From the NCBI RefSeq assembly GCF_028548395.1, contig NZ_JAQQLA010000004.1:868001-932000 (forward strand): a stretch of 64,000 nt of DNA, read 5' to 3'. Source of the DNA: Vogesella indigofera. GTDB taxonomy: Bacteria; Pseudomonadota; Gammaproteobacteria; Burkholderiales; Chromobacteriaceae. Under the pieces are notes generated by a model. The model was given only the letters and a program-made list of their open reading frames with translations. It did no database searches and was not told the origin of the DNA. The position numbers and the translations under genes were made by a program. This document shows positions 1 to 7,973 of this stretch, in pieces (the stretch's first letter is position 1; each line of letters opens with the position of its first letter).

Positions 1-53
1 GCCTCGGCGGCACCCACTACCGGCTGCTGGAAAAGGTGCTGACTCCGGCCTGA
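1..53 (+). CDS. 3' end of an unidentified gene (partial)
   Basis: The frame beginning at base 3 gives about 16 codons ending in TGA at 51-53. The C-terminal residues read LGGTHYRLLEKVLTPA. Nearly every third position is G or C, as in neighbouring genes, so this looks like real coding sequence truncated by the window edge. Too little remains to name a family. It converges on the diguanylate cyclase gene, with about 30 bases between the two stops. Confidence 0.5.
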   Translation, partial: LGGTHYRLLEKVLTPA

Positions 54-84
54 CCCGTAGCGGCGCCCGCGCCGTGACCGCCGG

Positions 85-1857
85 CTACAGCGCCGGCGCC
101 ACCTCCAGCCGGTTGCGACCCTTGTGCTTGGCCTGGTACAGCGCCAGGTCGGCGGCGCGCAGCGTGCGCTCCCAGTCCTGCGGCTGGTTCTGCCACGCCA
201 TGCCGAGGCTGGTGGTGACGTGCAGCAGCGGGTGCAGCGTGCTCCAGTCGTAGTCCATCAGCGCCAGCCGCAGGCGCTCGCAGGTCGCCACCGCCGCCTC
301 CTGCGACGTCTCCATCAGCAGCAGCACGAACTCCTCGCCGCCATAGCGCACCACCAGATCGACCGAACGGGTGTGCAGCACCACCAGCTGCGCCACCTTG
401 CGCAGGGTGTCGTCGCCGACGGCGTGACCGAAGCGGTCGTTGATCGACTTGAAGTAGTCCAGATCCAGCACCACCACCGCCATGCCGTCAAAGCCGCCCT
501 GCAACTGCGCCAGCCGCTCCGGGCCTTCGCGGTCGAGGCAGCGGCGGTTGCCGACCCCGGTCAGTGCGTCGACCAGCACCGCCTGTTCCAGCTCGCTCAT
601 GCGCGCCTCGGCCACCGATTTTTCTGCCTCCAGCCGCACCGCGCGCAGACGCTCGTGCTCGGCCTTCAGCCGTTCGCGCTCGGTTTCCAGCCGCGCGCTG
701 GTGATTTCCAGCTCCTTGCGGATCGCCCAGCCCTGGGTGCTGCTGCGCTTGTCGGCCAGCGACTGTTCCAGCTGGCGCAACCGCTCCAGCTGCCGCAGCG
801 CCGGCTCGAACTGGCCGCCGTCCTTGTACACGCGGTACAGCGCCTCGTGCGCCAGCACCCGCATCTCGTATTCGATCTGCTCGGCCGGCAGCGCCAGCAC
901 CCGCTTCAGCACCGCGATCGCCGCCGGCAGCTGCCCGGTACGGTGCAGGATGATCGCCTCCGCCAGGTCGGCACGGTGCTGCAACGCGGCGAAGTCGCCA
1001 CACCGCGCCAGCTCGCGGCCCTGCGCCAGCTCGGTCAGCGCCTCGTCGTAGCATGCGAGATCGGTGAGGATTTCCGCCAGATTGATGATGGCGCTGGCTT
1101 GCAGGTGCGGGTTGTCCGTCGTGGTCGACAGCGTCGCCGCCTGCTGGAAATAATCCAGCGACTGCGCCAGCAGTGCCGCGGCGCCGGCCTGGGCCAGGGA
1201 CTGCGCCAGCTGGCCGGCGGTGCGGTAGCTGGAGCCGAGATTGTTGATCGCACTGAACAGCGCGATGAGATGGCCGTGCTGCACCGCCAGCTCGCGCGCC
1301 TGCTGCAACAGCGCCACGCTTTGCTCCAGATCGCCGACCGCGCTGAAGGTGCACAGCCCGGCGCGGTTCAGCGCCCAGCTCAGCATCAGCGGCTGCTGGC
1401 AGAGGCGGGCGGCGCTCAGCGCCTCCAGCGCGTACTTCAGGCCGTCGTGCGCCAGCCCCAGCTCATTGCAGGCCATCGCCACCGTGCACAGCACCTCGGC
1501 GCGGGCGGCGGCATCGGCGGGCCGCTCCAGCAGCGACGCCGCTTCCAGCCCCGGCGGAATGGCGTCGGCCAGCTGGCCGAGGCGGAAACGGTGCAGCGCC
1601 AGCAGGGCCAGTGCCTCGCTGCGCAGGTGCTCGAAGCCATGTTCGCCGGCCAGTTGCAGCGCCGTTTCCGCCGCCTGCAAACCGTGATGGTGCCGACCGC
1701 TGCTGCCGGCTTCGCGCGCGGTGCGCAACAAGCGCAACAGGGCCTGGCGCTGCGATCCCGTGCTGCCGGCCGTAGTCGCCGCGGCAAGCACGGTGGTCGC
1801 CGGCTGGCGGCGACGCGATGCGTGCGCCGGGTCACGGGATTTGTCAGCACCAATCAT
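85..1857 (-). CDS. TPR-containing diguanylate cyclase (GGDEF)
   Basis: This is a predicted cytoplasmic enzyme of 590 residues that makes cyclic di-GMP from GTP. About 350 N-terminal residues are alanine/leucine-rich helical TPR-like repeats. A charged coiled coil follows at about 365-430, then a GGDEF domain opening with DALTGVGNRR. The active-site motif is GGEEF at about 506-510. RSVD lies five residues upstream, matching the RxxD inhibitory site, so product inhibition is expected. No transmembrane segment or signal peptide is visible; the sensory input is probably protein-protein contact through the TPRs. ATG at 1857 is chosen because GGTGG lies five bases upstream; an in-frame GTG at 1866 is possible. 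The sensed signal is unknown. Confidence 0.9.
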   Translation of the reverse strand: MIGADKSRDPAHASRRRQPATTVLAAATTAGSTGSQRQALLRLLRTAREAGSSGRHHHGLQAAETALQLAGEHGFEHLRSEALALLALHRFRLGQLADAIPPGLEAASLLERPADAAARAEVLCTVAMACNELGLAHDGLKYALEALSAARLCQQPLMLSWALNRAGLCTFSAVGDLEQSVALLQQARELAVQHGHLIALFSAINNLGSSYRTAGQLAQSLAQAGAAALLAQSLDYFQQAATLSTTTDNPHLQASAIINLAEILTDLACYDEALTELAQGRELARCGDFAALQHRADLAEAIILHRTGQLPAAIAVLKRVLALPAEQIEYEMRVLAHEALYRVYKDGGQFEPALRQLERLRQLEQSLADKRSSTQGWAIRKELEITSARLETERERLKAEHERLRAVRLEAEKSVAEARMSELEQAVLVDALTGVGNRRCLDREGPERLAQLQGGFDGMAVVVLDLDYFKSINDRFGHAVGDDTLRKVAQLVVLHTRSVDLVVRYGGEEFVLLLMETSQEAAVATCERLRLALMDYDWSTLHPLLHVTTSLGMAWQNQPQDWERTLRAADLALYQAKHKGRNRLEVAPAL

Positions 1858-2033
1858 AAAAACCACCGGGGATTCAGATGGCTGAATTTATATACCGATT
1901 TATGGCGAGGGCGTAGCAGAAGGTTGGCCGCAATGACGGATTGGCAGCGGCAACGTGCAAAAAACAACAATCGCAGCGCAACAAGCGGCACCGTCATGAC
2001 GGCCGGATTGGCGCGGCGACGAGCGTTGCCGCC

Positions 2034-2483
2034 TCAGTCCGGCACCAGGCTCTGCGCCGCCTGCAGCAGCAGGTCCAGCGACAGGCTGCCGCTGCTCTGG
2101 CGCAGCGCCAGCAGCTCGTCGCGGTGCGCGCGCGCCAGCTGCTGCACCAGCTCCTCGCCCTTCGGCGCCAGGCTGATCTCGACACAGCGGCGGTCTTCGC
2201 GTCCCGGATTGCGCACGATCAGCTGCTGCGCCTCGCAACGGCTGACCAGGCCGACCACGCTGTGGTGGTGCGACTGCAGCCGCTGCGCCAGCTCCGCCAC
2301 CGTCGCCCAGTCGCGCCCGGGGTAGCCGCGTAGTTGCAGCAGCAGCTGGTACTGCAGCGGGGTGATGCCGTTGCTCTGCGCCAGCTCCTCGCTGAAACGC
2401 AGGAACAGGCGCAGCCGGTAGCGGAAATCGGCCAGACGCTCGAAGTCGTCCTTGGACAGCGGAGTCGGAGGGGAAGGGTTCAT
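2034..2483 (-). CDS. MarR-family transcriptional regulator
   Basis: This 149-residue protein has the winged-helix pattern of MarR regulators. Helices around LTPLQYQLLLQL-type sequence are followed by a recognition region (VAELAQRLQSHHHSVVGLV) and the wing motif GREDRRCVEISLAPKG. MarR proteins bind palindromic operators as dimers and usually respond to small phenolic or oxidant ligands. The frame extends 38 codons upstream, but the extension is low-complexity and overlaps the preceding gene, so ATG 2483 (MNPSPP) is preferred. It lies downstream of the DUF488-like and Yip1 genes on the same strand and may be co-transcribed and autoregulatory. The ligand is unknown. Confidence 0.85.
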   Translation of the reverse strand: MNPSPPTPLSKDDFERLADFRYRLRLFLRFSEELAQSNGITPLQYQLLLQLRGYPGRDWATVAELAQRLQSHHHSVVGLVSRCEAQQLIVRNPGREDRRCVEISLAPKGEELVQQLARAHRDELLALRQSSGSLSLDLLLQAAQSLVPD

Positions 2484-2572
2484 CGTGGCAATACCAGGCA
2501 ACAAGCCCGCCAGCGTAGCAGATTTCCGTACCGCCGCCGTGGCGGCGCGTTCGGGCGATGCCGTCGCCATGC

Positions 2573-3010
2573 TCAGTGCGACCGGCCGGCGTAGCACACC
2601 GGCGAGCTGCGCTGCGCGGCGTCCTGCCAGTAGCTCTGCGCCGCCAGGCGAGCCTCGAGGAAGCGCGCCAGCGCACGCACCGGGTTGAGCAGGCCGTCCT
2701 CGCCGTCGTACAGCAGCACCACACCGCCCGCGGCGGCGGCCTGCAGCAGCGCCTGCCAGCGCGGCGGGTTGGCGGCCAGATCGGCCCAGTAGGTGTCGCA
2801 GAACAGCGCGTAGCGCAGCGGGTCACGGCGCAGCCAGGCCAGCAGCCCCGGCGCCGGCAGCGCGCGCGGCAGCCACTGTGCCCGCGGCAGGCTGCCGCGC
2901 GGCAGCGCCGCCGGCCAGCGCGCGGCGAGCAGGAACACGTTGTCGCGTTGCGCCGGACACTGGCTGGCCGGCAACAGCTGGATGGCGGAACTCATCTCTG
3001 GCGCCCTCAT
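2573..3010 (-). CDS. DUF488-like protein, N-terminally divergent
   Basis: The 145-residue product keeps the second half of the DUF488 pattern: a W-L segment, a helix containing FCDTYWADLAANPPRW, and the strand/loop GGVVLLYDGEDGLLNPVRAL. The N-terminal signature of typical members (a DRLWPRG-like stretch) is missing and replaced by a short unrelated leader. The function of DUF488 proteins is not established. The ATG at 3008-3010 overlaps the TGA of the upstream Yip1-like gene in an ATGA arrangement, implying translational coupling. A later ATG at 2995 is an alternative start. Confidence 0.65.
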   Translation of the reverse strand: MRAPEMSSAIQLLPASQCPAQRDNVFLLAARWPAALPRGSLPRAQWLPRALPAPGLLAWLRRDPLRYALFCDTYWADLAANPPRWQALLQAAAAGGVVLLYDGEDGLLNPVRALARFLEARLAAQSYWQDAAQRSSPVCYAGRSH

Positions 3011-3570
3011 AGCAGTGGTACCGCGATCAGCGCCACCAGCACCGCCCACAACAGGGCGCCGACGGTGAACACGGTGTAGGCCAGCGACTCGGTGCGCACC
3101 GAGTCCTCATGCTCGAACAGCGCATCCAGCCCGTGATAGATCAGCAGTCCGGAAGCCAGCAGCCCGAGCAGGCCGATCGCCATATTGAAGAACGGCAGCG
3201 GCACCAGCAGCGACAGCGCCGACAGCCAGATCGGCAGCGGAGCCAGCGCTGCCAGCCGGTAGCAGTCGGCGTACGGCGGCCGCACCTCGGCGTGCACTGC
3301 CAGCCGGATGAAGCTGGCCATCAGATGCACACTGAACCAGTTCAGCAGCAGGAACAGCACGATCACCGCCTGCCACTGTGCCAGCGGCACCTGCGGCGCG
3401 TACACCTCGCCGTTGAAATAGGCGGCATACAGCAGCATGGCGGCGGCGAACAACGAGGCCGGCAGCACGATGCGGAAAAAGGACCGGGCGGTCGAGGCAT
3501 GGTGGTTGGCGATTTCGTCCCAGCCGTGATGCGAGGACAGCAACATGCGAAGCGGGGTAAGCGGGGTCAT
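3007..3570 (-). CDS. Yip1-family membrane protein
   Basis: The 187-residue protein has about five hydrophobic segments. The first begins near residue 35 and the rest fill the C-terminal two thirds. The arrangement PYADCYRLAALAPLPIWLSA followed by LLIYHGLDALFEHEDS and a final membrane segment is typical of bacterial Yip1-domain proteins, whose role is unknown. AAGGAG stands eight bases before ATG 3570. It is first in a three-gene minus-strand run with the DUF488-like protein and the MarR regulator. The palindrome at 3630-3646 upstream of the start is a likely operator. Confidence 0.75.
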   Translation of the reverse strand: MTPLTPLRMLLSSHHGWDEIANHHASTARSFFRIVLPASLFAAAMLLYAAYFNGEVYAPQVPLAQWQAVIVLFLLLNWFSVHLMASFIRLAVHAEVRPPYADCYRLAALAPLPIWLSALSLLVPLPFFNMAIGLLGLLASGLLIYHGLDALFEHEDSVRTESLAYTVFTVGALLWAVLVALIAVPLL

Positions 3571-3629
3571 GGTGACACTCCTTGCTGACGTGACGGACGG
3601 GCACGACAGGGCGCGTCCTCTTCTGAAAT

Positions 3630-3646
3630 ATATCGTATTACGATAT
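3630..3646. promoter_or_regulatory. Perfect AT-rich palindrome, probable operator
   Basis: ATATCGT and ACGATAT are perfect 7-base arms separated by ATT, about 60 bases upstream of the Yip1-like gene in an AT-rich stretch suited to a promoter. A compact palindrome of this type fits a dimeric MarR-family regulator. The MarR gene two positions downstream is the obvious candidate, but that link is inference. Confidence 0.55.
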
Positions 3647-3705
3647 AAATACAAGGCGCCAGAAGACGTAGTCGTGCCTTATCCCGGTGCAGGACGCCAC
3701 CTGCT

Positions 3706-3733
3706 GCACCGCAGCACCGCAGCACCGCAGCAC
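3706..3733 (+). repeat. 8-bp tandem repeat, 3.5 copies
   Basis: GCACCGCA is repeated three and a half times without mismatch, about 85 bases upstream of the small gene at 3817. The position would allow slippage to alter promoter or leader spacing. No functional evidence is visible. Confidence 0.7.
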
Positions 3734-3816
3734 AGCCAGCGGTGGCAAGGCTCATGCCGGTCTGATCCTGGCACGGCTTTTGCATTGCAACAGCACTGTC
3801 CCGATGGAGTCTTGCC

Positions 3817-4047
3817 ATGCAATCCCTGTTTGCCAGCAGCAGCAAACCCCCGGTTACCAGCGACGCGGTGGTGTTCAATTACCAGCGCCCGACCCGCGCG
3901 CGGCTGATCGCGCTGGGCACCGGCGGCCGGCTGTGGCTGGTGGAAGCGTTCGACCCGCTGCACAAGGTGTGGGTGTGGCAGGACGAGAGCAACAATATGG
4001 AGCAGGCGGTGGAAGGCGCGCGCCGGCTGAGCCTGTTTCCGTCCTGA
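3817..4047 (+). CDS. Small conserved-looking protein of unknown function
   Basis: A 76-residue basic and aromatic-rich protein with codon usage like neighbouring genes. GGAG lies about nine bases before the ATG. The middle contains WLVEAFDPLHKVWVWQDE, suggesting a small beta-rich fold. No signal peptide or cysteine pair is present. I do not recognise the family. It is a monocistronic unit converging on the indolepyruvate oxidoreductase gene, with a shared hairpin between them. Confidence 0.6.
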   Translation: MQSLFASSSKPPVTSDAVVFNYQRPTRARLIALGTGGRLWLVEAFDPLHKVWVWQDESNNMEQAVEGARRLSLFPS

Positions 4048-4058
4048 GCCGGCGCCAT

Positions 4059-4083
4059 AAAAAAAGCGGGCCAGCGGCCCGCT
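4059..4083 (-). terminator. Rho-independent terminator of the 4107-7601 gene
   Basis: Perfect 8-base arms (4065-4072 and 4076-4083, GC-rich) with a 3-base loop are followed on the minus strand by a run of U from 4065 to 4059. It lies 24 bases past the stop of the large oxidoreductase gene and may also stop the convergent small gene. Confidence 0.85.
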
Positions 4084-4106
4084 CAAACACCCTCAAACAT
4101 TGCCCG

Positions 4107-7100
4107 TTACGCCACTGCACCCTTGCCGGTGTGCGGTAACGCCTCGAACGCCTGCCGCAGTTCTGCCAGCTTGCCACGGGCGCTGGCGAGGCCGGCGTCC
4201 TTGACATGGCCGAAGCCGCGAATGCCTTCGTACTGCTTGACCATCTCGGTGGCGGTGGCCAGGTTGGCCGCGGTCAGCTTGCCGCACAACTCGTCCACCA
4301 GCGTCTCGAACTCGCCGATCAGCACACGTTCCAGCTTGCGGTCGGCCTGGTAGCCGAACGGATCTAGCGCGGTGCCGCGCAGGCTCTTGAAGCGGGCGAT
4401 AACGCCCATCGCCTTCAGCGCCCACTGGCCGAGGTTGATCTTGCGCGGCTGGTGGCCGGTCATCCAGCTGGCGCCGAAGTGGAAGGTCAGCTTCAGCTCG
4501 CCGTCGAACTGCGCCGCCAGCTCGCGCTGGAACACGCCGTCGCTGTACAAGCGCGCCACTTCGTACTCGTCCTTGTAGGCCAGCAGGTGGTAGTAGTTCT
4601 TCGCCACTGCCAGTGCCAGCGCGCTGCTGCCAGGATGGGCCTGCTCTTCGGCGGCCTGCACTTTTGCCACCAGCGCCTTGTAACGGGCGGCCAGTTTTTC
4701 GTCCTGATAGGCCACCAACTCCTTGCTGCGGTGATGCAGCACGCCGTCCACGGTTTCACGTGGAACGAATTGCACCACCGCCGATGGCGACACCAGCGTT
4801 TCCACGCGCTGCAGGTCGTGCGCGGCGTGGCGGCCCCAGGTAAAGGCATCCTGGTTGAACTTCACCGCGGCGCCGTTCAGCTCCACCGCCGCCATGATCG
4901 CTTCCAGCGATACCGGCACCAGCCCCTGCTGCCAGGCGTAGCCGAGCATGAACATGTTGGCGGCAATGCCGTCGCCCATCAGCGCGGTGGCGATGCGGGT
5001 GGCGTTGACCTCGGCAAAGTGGCTGCCGCCAACCGATTCGATGATCGCGTCCTTCATCGCCCGCGCCGGGAAACGCACGTCCGGGTTCTTCAGGAAGGCG
5101 CTGGTCGGCGATTCGTAGCTGTTGACCACCACGTGGCTGAAGCCCTCGCGCATCTTGGCCAGCGCTTCCTCGGCGGCGGTCACCACCAGGTCGCAGCCCA
5201 GCACCAGATTGGCGTCGCCGGCGGCGATACGCACCGCGTGCAGCTTGTCCTGGCTGTCGGCGATACGCACGTGCGACCACACCGAACCACCTTTCTGCGC
5301 CAGGCCGGCCATGTCCAGCACGGTGATGCCCTTGTTGTCGAGGTGGGCGGCCATCGCCAGCACCTGGCCGATGGTGACCACGCCGGTGCCACCGACGCCG
5401 GTAATCATGATGCCGTACGGCTCGTGCAGCGCCGGCAGCCGTGGTTCCGGCAGCGTGCTCATGCTGTCGAGGCCGGTCTTGTTGCCGCTGGACTTTTTCA
5501 GCTTGGCGCCGGAGACGCTGACAAAGCTGGGGCAGAAGCCCTCGACGCAGCTGTAGTCCTTGTTGCAGCTGCTCTGGTCGATCTTGCGCTTGCGGCCGAG
5601 CGCGGTTTCCACCGGCAGCACCGACAGGCAGCCGGATTTCTTGCTGCAGTCGCCACAGCCCTCGCACACGCGCTCGTTGATGAAGATGCGGCGGTCCGGG
5701 TCCGGGAATTCGCCACGCTTGCGACGGCGGCGCTTCTCGGCGGCACAGGTCTGGTCGTGGATCAGGATGGTGACGCCTTCCAGCTCGCGCAGCTCTTTCT
5801 GGATGCGGTCCAGCTCGCGGCGGTGGAACACTTCCACCCCCGGCGCCAGGCCTTCCTTCAGCCCGTGCGCGGTGCGGTACTTGTCCGGATCGTCGCTGGT
5901 AATCACGATGCGGCCAACCCCTTCGGCGTGCACCTGACGGGTGATCATCGGCACGTCCAGGTAGCCGTCGACGTGCTGGCCGCCGGTCATTGCCACCGCG
6001 TCGTTGTACAGGATCTTGTAAGTAATGTTCACCTTGCCGGCCACTGCGGCGCGGATCGCCAGCAGGCCGGAGTGGAAGTAGGTGCCGTCACCGAGGTTGG
6101 TAAAGATGTGCTTGGTGGTGGTGAACGGCGCCTGGCCCAGCCAGGTGATGCCTTCACCGCCCATCTGGGTGAAGGTCTTGGTGCTGTCGCCCTCGATCCA
6201 GTGCGCCATGTAGTGGCAGCCGATGCCGGCCACCGCGCGGCTGCCTTCCGGCACCTTGGTCGACGTATTGTGCGGACAGCCGGAGCAGTAGTGCGGAATG
6301 CGGTTGATCGCCTCGCGCGGCTGCACCAGCTGCGCTTCCTTGTCGTCGTAGAACTTCAAGCGGTCGTGGATCACCGGGCTGTCGAAGATGTTGGCCAGCC
6401 GGCTGGCGATGGCGCGCGCGATCATCGCCGGGGTCAGCTCGCCGGCGGCCGGCAGCAGCCAGTCGCCGTGCGGCAGCGCCCATTCGCCTTTTTCGGCAAA
6501 CTTGCCCACCACGCGCGGGCGCACGTCGTCGCGCCAGTTGTACAGCTGTTCCTTCAACTGGTATTCGATGATCTGGCGTTTTTCCTCGATCACCAGGATC
6601 TCGTCCAGCCCCTGCGCGAATTCGCGCACGCCTTCCGGCTCCAGCGGCCACACCATGCCCACCTTGAAGATGCGCAGGCCGATATCGGCGGCCAGCGCCT
6701 CGTCGATGCCTAGGTCGTTCAGCGCCTGCATCACGTCGAGATAGGATTTGCCACAGGTGATGATGCCCAAGCGCGCCTTCGGCGAATCCAGCGTCACGTG
6801 GTTCAGCTTGTTGACGCGCGCGTAGGCCAGCGCCGCGTACAGGCGGTGGTGCAGCACGCGCTTTTCCTGCGCCAGCGGGGTGTCCGGCCAGCGGATGGAC
6901 AGGCCGTCGGCCGGCAGCGGAAAGTCGTCGGGAATCACGCAGTTGACACGATCCGGGCTGATGTCGACCACTGCCGAGCTTTCGATGGTGTCGGTGATCG
7001 CCTTGATCGACACCCAGCAGCCGGAGTAGCGGCTCATCGCCCAGCCGTGCAGGCCATAGTCGATCACCTCCTGCACCCCGGACGGCGACAGCACCGGGAT

Positions 7101-7601
7101 CATGCTGGCGGCCAGGATGTGGTCGGACTGGTGCGGGAAGGTGGAGGATTTGGCGGCGTGGTCGTCGCCGCAAATCAGCAGTACGCCGCCGTGCTTGCTG
7201 GTGCCGGCCACGTTGCCGTGCTTGATCACGTCGCCGGAGCGGTCCACGCCCGGGCCCTTGCCGTACCACATGGCGTACACGCCTTCGTACTTGGCGCCGT
7301 CGAACATGTTGACCTGCTGCGTGCCCCATACCGCGGTGGCGGCCAGATCTTCGTTGAGGCCGGGGTGAAACACCACATTGTGCGCCTTGAGGTATTTCTC
7401 CGCCTTCTGCATGTTCTGGTCGACGTTACCCAGCGGCGAGCCGCGGTAGCCGGTGACGTAGCCGGCGGTATTGAGGCCGGCGGCGCGGTCGCGCTCCTGC
7501 TGCATCATCGGCAGGCGCACCAGCGCCTGGATGCCGTTCAGCAATACCTGTCCGGTAGCTGCCGTGTATTTGTCTTCCAGTGCGACATGGCGAATCGACA
7601 T
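4107..7601 (-). CDS. Indolepyruvate:ferredoxin oxidoreductase, fused subunits
   Basis: This 1164-residue cytoplasmic iron-sulfur enzyme oxidatively decarboxylates 2-keto acids derived from aromatic or branched-chain amino acids to acyl-CoA, reducing ferredoxin. The fused form carries all domains on one chain. An N-terminal pyruvate-oxidoreductase-like domain (GYVTGYRGSPLG near 45) is followed by CSGCPHN near 438 and a thiamine-diphosphate site with GDGTYFHSG near 503. A cysteine cluster beginning CEGCGDCSKKSGC lies near 645. A C-terminal gamma-type domain with GVGGTGVVTIGQ lies near 733. ATG 7601 has GGAGGAG upstream; an earlier in-frame start lacks such a site. A palindrome at 7764-7783 may be its operator. 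A parS-like site lies inside the gene at 4753-4766. Confidence 0.95.
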   Translation of the reverse strand: MSIRHVALEDKYTAATGQVLLNGIQALVRLPMMQQERDRAAGLNTAGYVTGYRGSPLGNVDQNMQKAEKYLKAHNVVFHPGLNEDLAATAVWGTQQVNMFDGAKYEGVYAMWYGKGPGVDRSGDVIKHGNVAGTSKHGGVLLICGDDHAAKSSTFPHQSDHILAASMIPVLSPSGVQEVIDYGLHGWAMSRYSGCWVSIKAITDTIESSAVVDISPDRVNCVIPDDFPLPADGLSIRWPDTPLAQEKRVLHHRLYAALAYARVNKLNHVTLDSPKARLGIITCGKSYLDVMQALNDLGIDEALAADIGLRIFKVGMVWPLEPEGVREFAQGLDEILVIEEKRQIIEYQLKEQLYNWRDDVRPRVVGKFAEKGEWALPHGDWLLPAAGELTPAMIARAIASRLANIFDSPVIHDRLKFYDDKEAQLVQPREAINRIPHYCSGCPHNTSTKVPEGSRAVAGIGCHYMAHWIEGDSTKTFTQMGGEGITWLGQAPFTTTKHIFTNLGDGTYFHSGLLAIRAAVAGKVNITYKILYNDAVAMTGGQHVDGYLDVPMITRQVHAEGVGRIVITSDDPDKYRTAHGLKEGLAPGVEVFHRRELDRIQKELRELEGVTILIHDQTCAAEKRRRRKRGEFPDPDRRIFINERVCEGCGDCSKKSGCLSVLPVETALGRKRKIDQSSCNKDYSCVEGFCPSFVSVSGAKLKKSSGNKTGLDSMSTLPEPRLPALHEPYGIMITGVGGTGVVTIGQVLAMAAHLDNKGITVLDMAGLAQKGGSVWSHVRIADSQDKLHAVRIAAGDANLVLGCDLVVTAAEEALAKMREGFSHVVVNSYESPTSAFLKNPDVRFPARAMKDAIIESVGGSHFAEVNATRIATALMGDGIAANMFMLGYAWQQGLVPVSLEAIMAAVELNGAAVKFNQDAFTWGRHAAHDLQRVETLVSPSAVVQFVPRETVDGVLHHRSKELVAYQDEKLAARYKALVAKVQAAEEQAHPGSSALALAVAKNYYHLLAYKDEYEVARLYSDGVFQRELAAQFDGELKLTFHFGASWMTGHQPRKINLGQWALKAMGVIARFKSLRGTALDPFGYQADRKLERVLIGEFETLVDELCGKLTAANLATATEMVKQYEGIRGFGHVKDAGLASARGKLAELRQAFEALPHTGKGAVA
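4753..4766. other. parS-like centromere site (intragenic)
   Basis: GTTTCACGTGGAAC matches the conserved parS core bound by chromosomal ParB. It lies within the oxidoreductase gene, where it must be tolerated as coding sequence. Three further sites of the same form occur in this window. Confidence 0.75.
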
Positions 7602-7763
7602 GGTTTCTCCTCCATCATTCTGTGCTTGTGGCAACGGGGCGAGGCCGGCCTTGTGAGCGGCGCTTGCTGGCAATCTCTATCTCTAGTTGTAGCGCCTGTG
7701 GCGTCTTTTTGTGGCGGTGGCCGGCGCACGCAGGTGGCGGCGCGGCACAGGGCGCAGACTAGG

Positions 7764-7783
7764 TGACGTAAACGTAAACGTCA
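7764..7783. promoter_or_regulatory. Palindrome TGACGT...ACGTCA, probable MerR-type operator
   Basis: TGACGT and ACGTCA flank an A-rich centre containing another ACGT, about 165 bases upstream of the 7601 start codon. ACGT-rich palindromes of this kind resemble sites of MerR-family regulators of branched-chain amino acid and fatty-acid catabolism (LiuR type). The assignment is from memory of the motif and fits the substrates of the oxidoreductase. Confidence 0.4.
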
Positions 7784-7947
7784 ACATAATTGTCGTTTCA
7801 CCGCAGCAGGTGCGGCTTATGTGCCAGTGCAGCATGCGCGGCCGCCGCCGGGCGCAGAACACAGCGTTTCGCCCCCGCCATTGAGTAGACCAGCGGCGGG
7901 CGGTAGAGTGCACCCTTGACCCTGCCGCCACCGGCCACAAGCCGGCC

Positions 7948-7960
7948 TGCGGCCAACCTT
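7948..7960 (-). repeat. 13-mer dispersed motif copy
   Basis: Exact TGCGGCCAACCTT (reverse complement AAGGTTGGCCGCA), just upstream of rarD. It is an isolated copy, not part of an inverted pair. Confidence 0.85.
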
Positions 7961-7973
7961 TGCGGTGCCTCCC

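Noticed and set aside
124..2325. 730-codon plus-strand open frame
   Set aside because: Antisense to the GGDEF gene and the MarR gene; Q/R/H-rich composition typical of shadows.
4452..6713. 750-codon plus-strand open frame
   Set aside because: Antisense shadow of the indolepyruvate oxidoreductase gene, whose domains are unambiguous.
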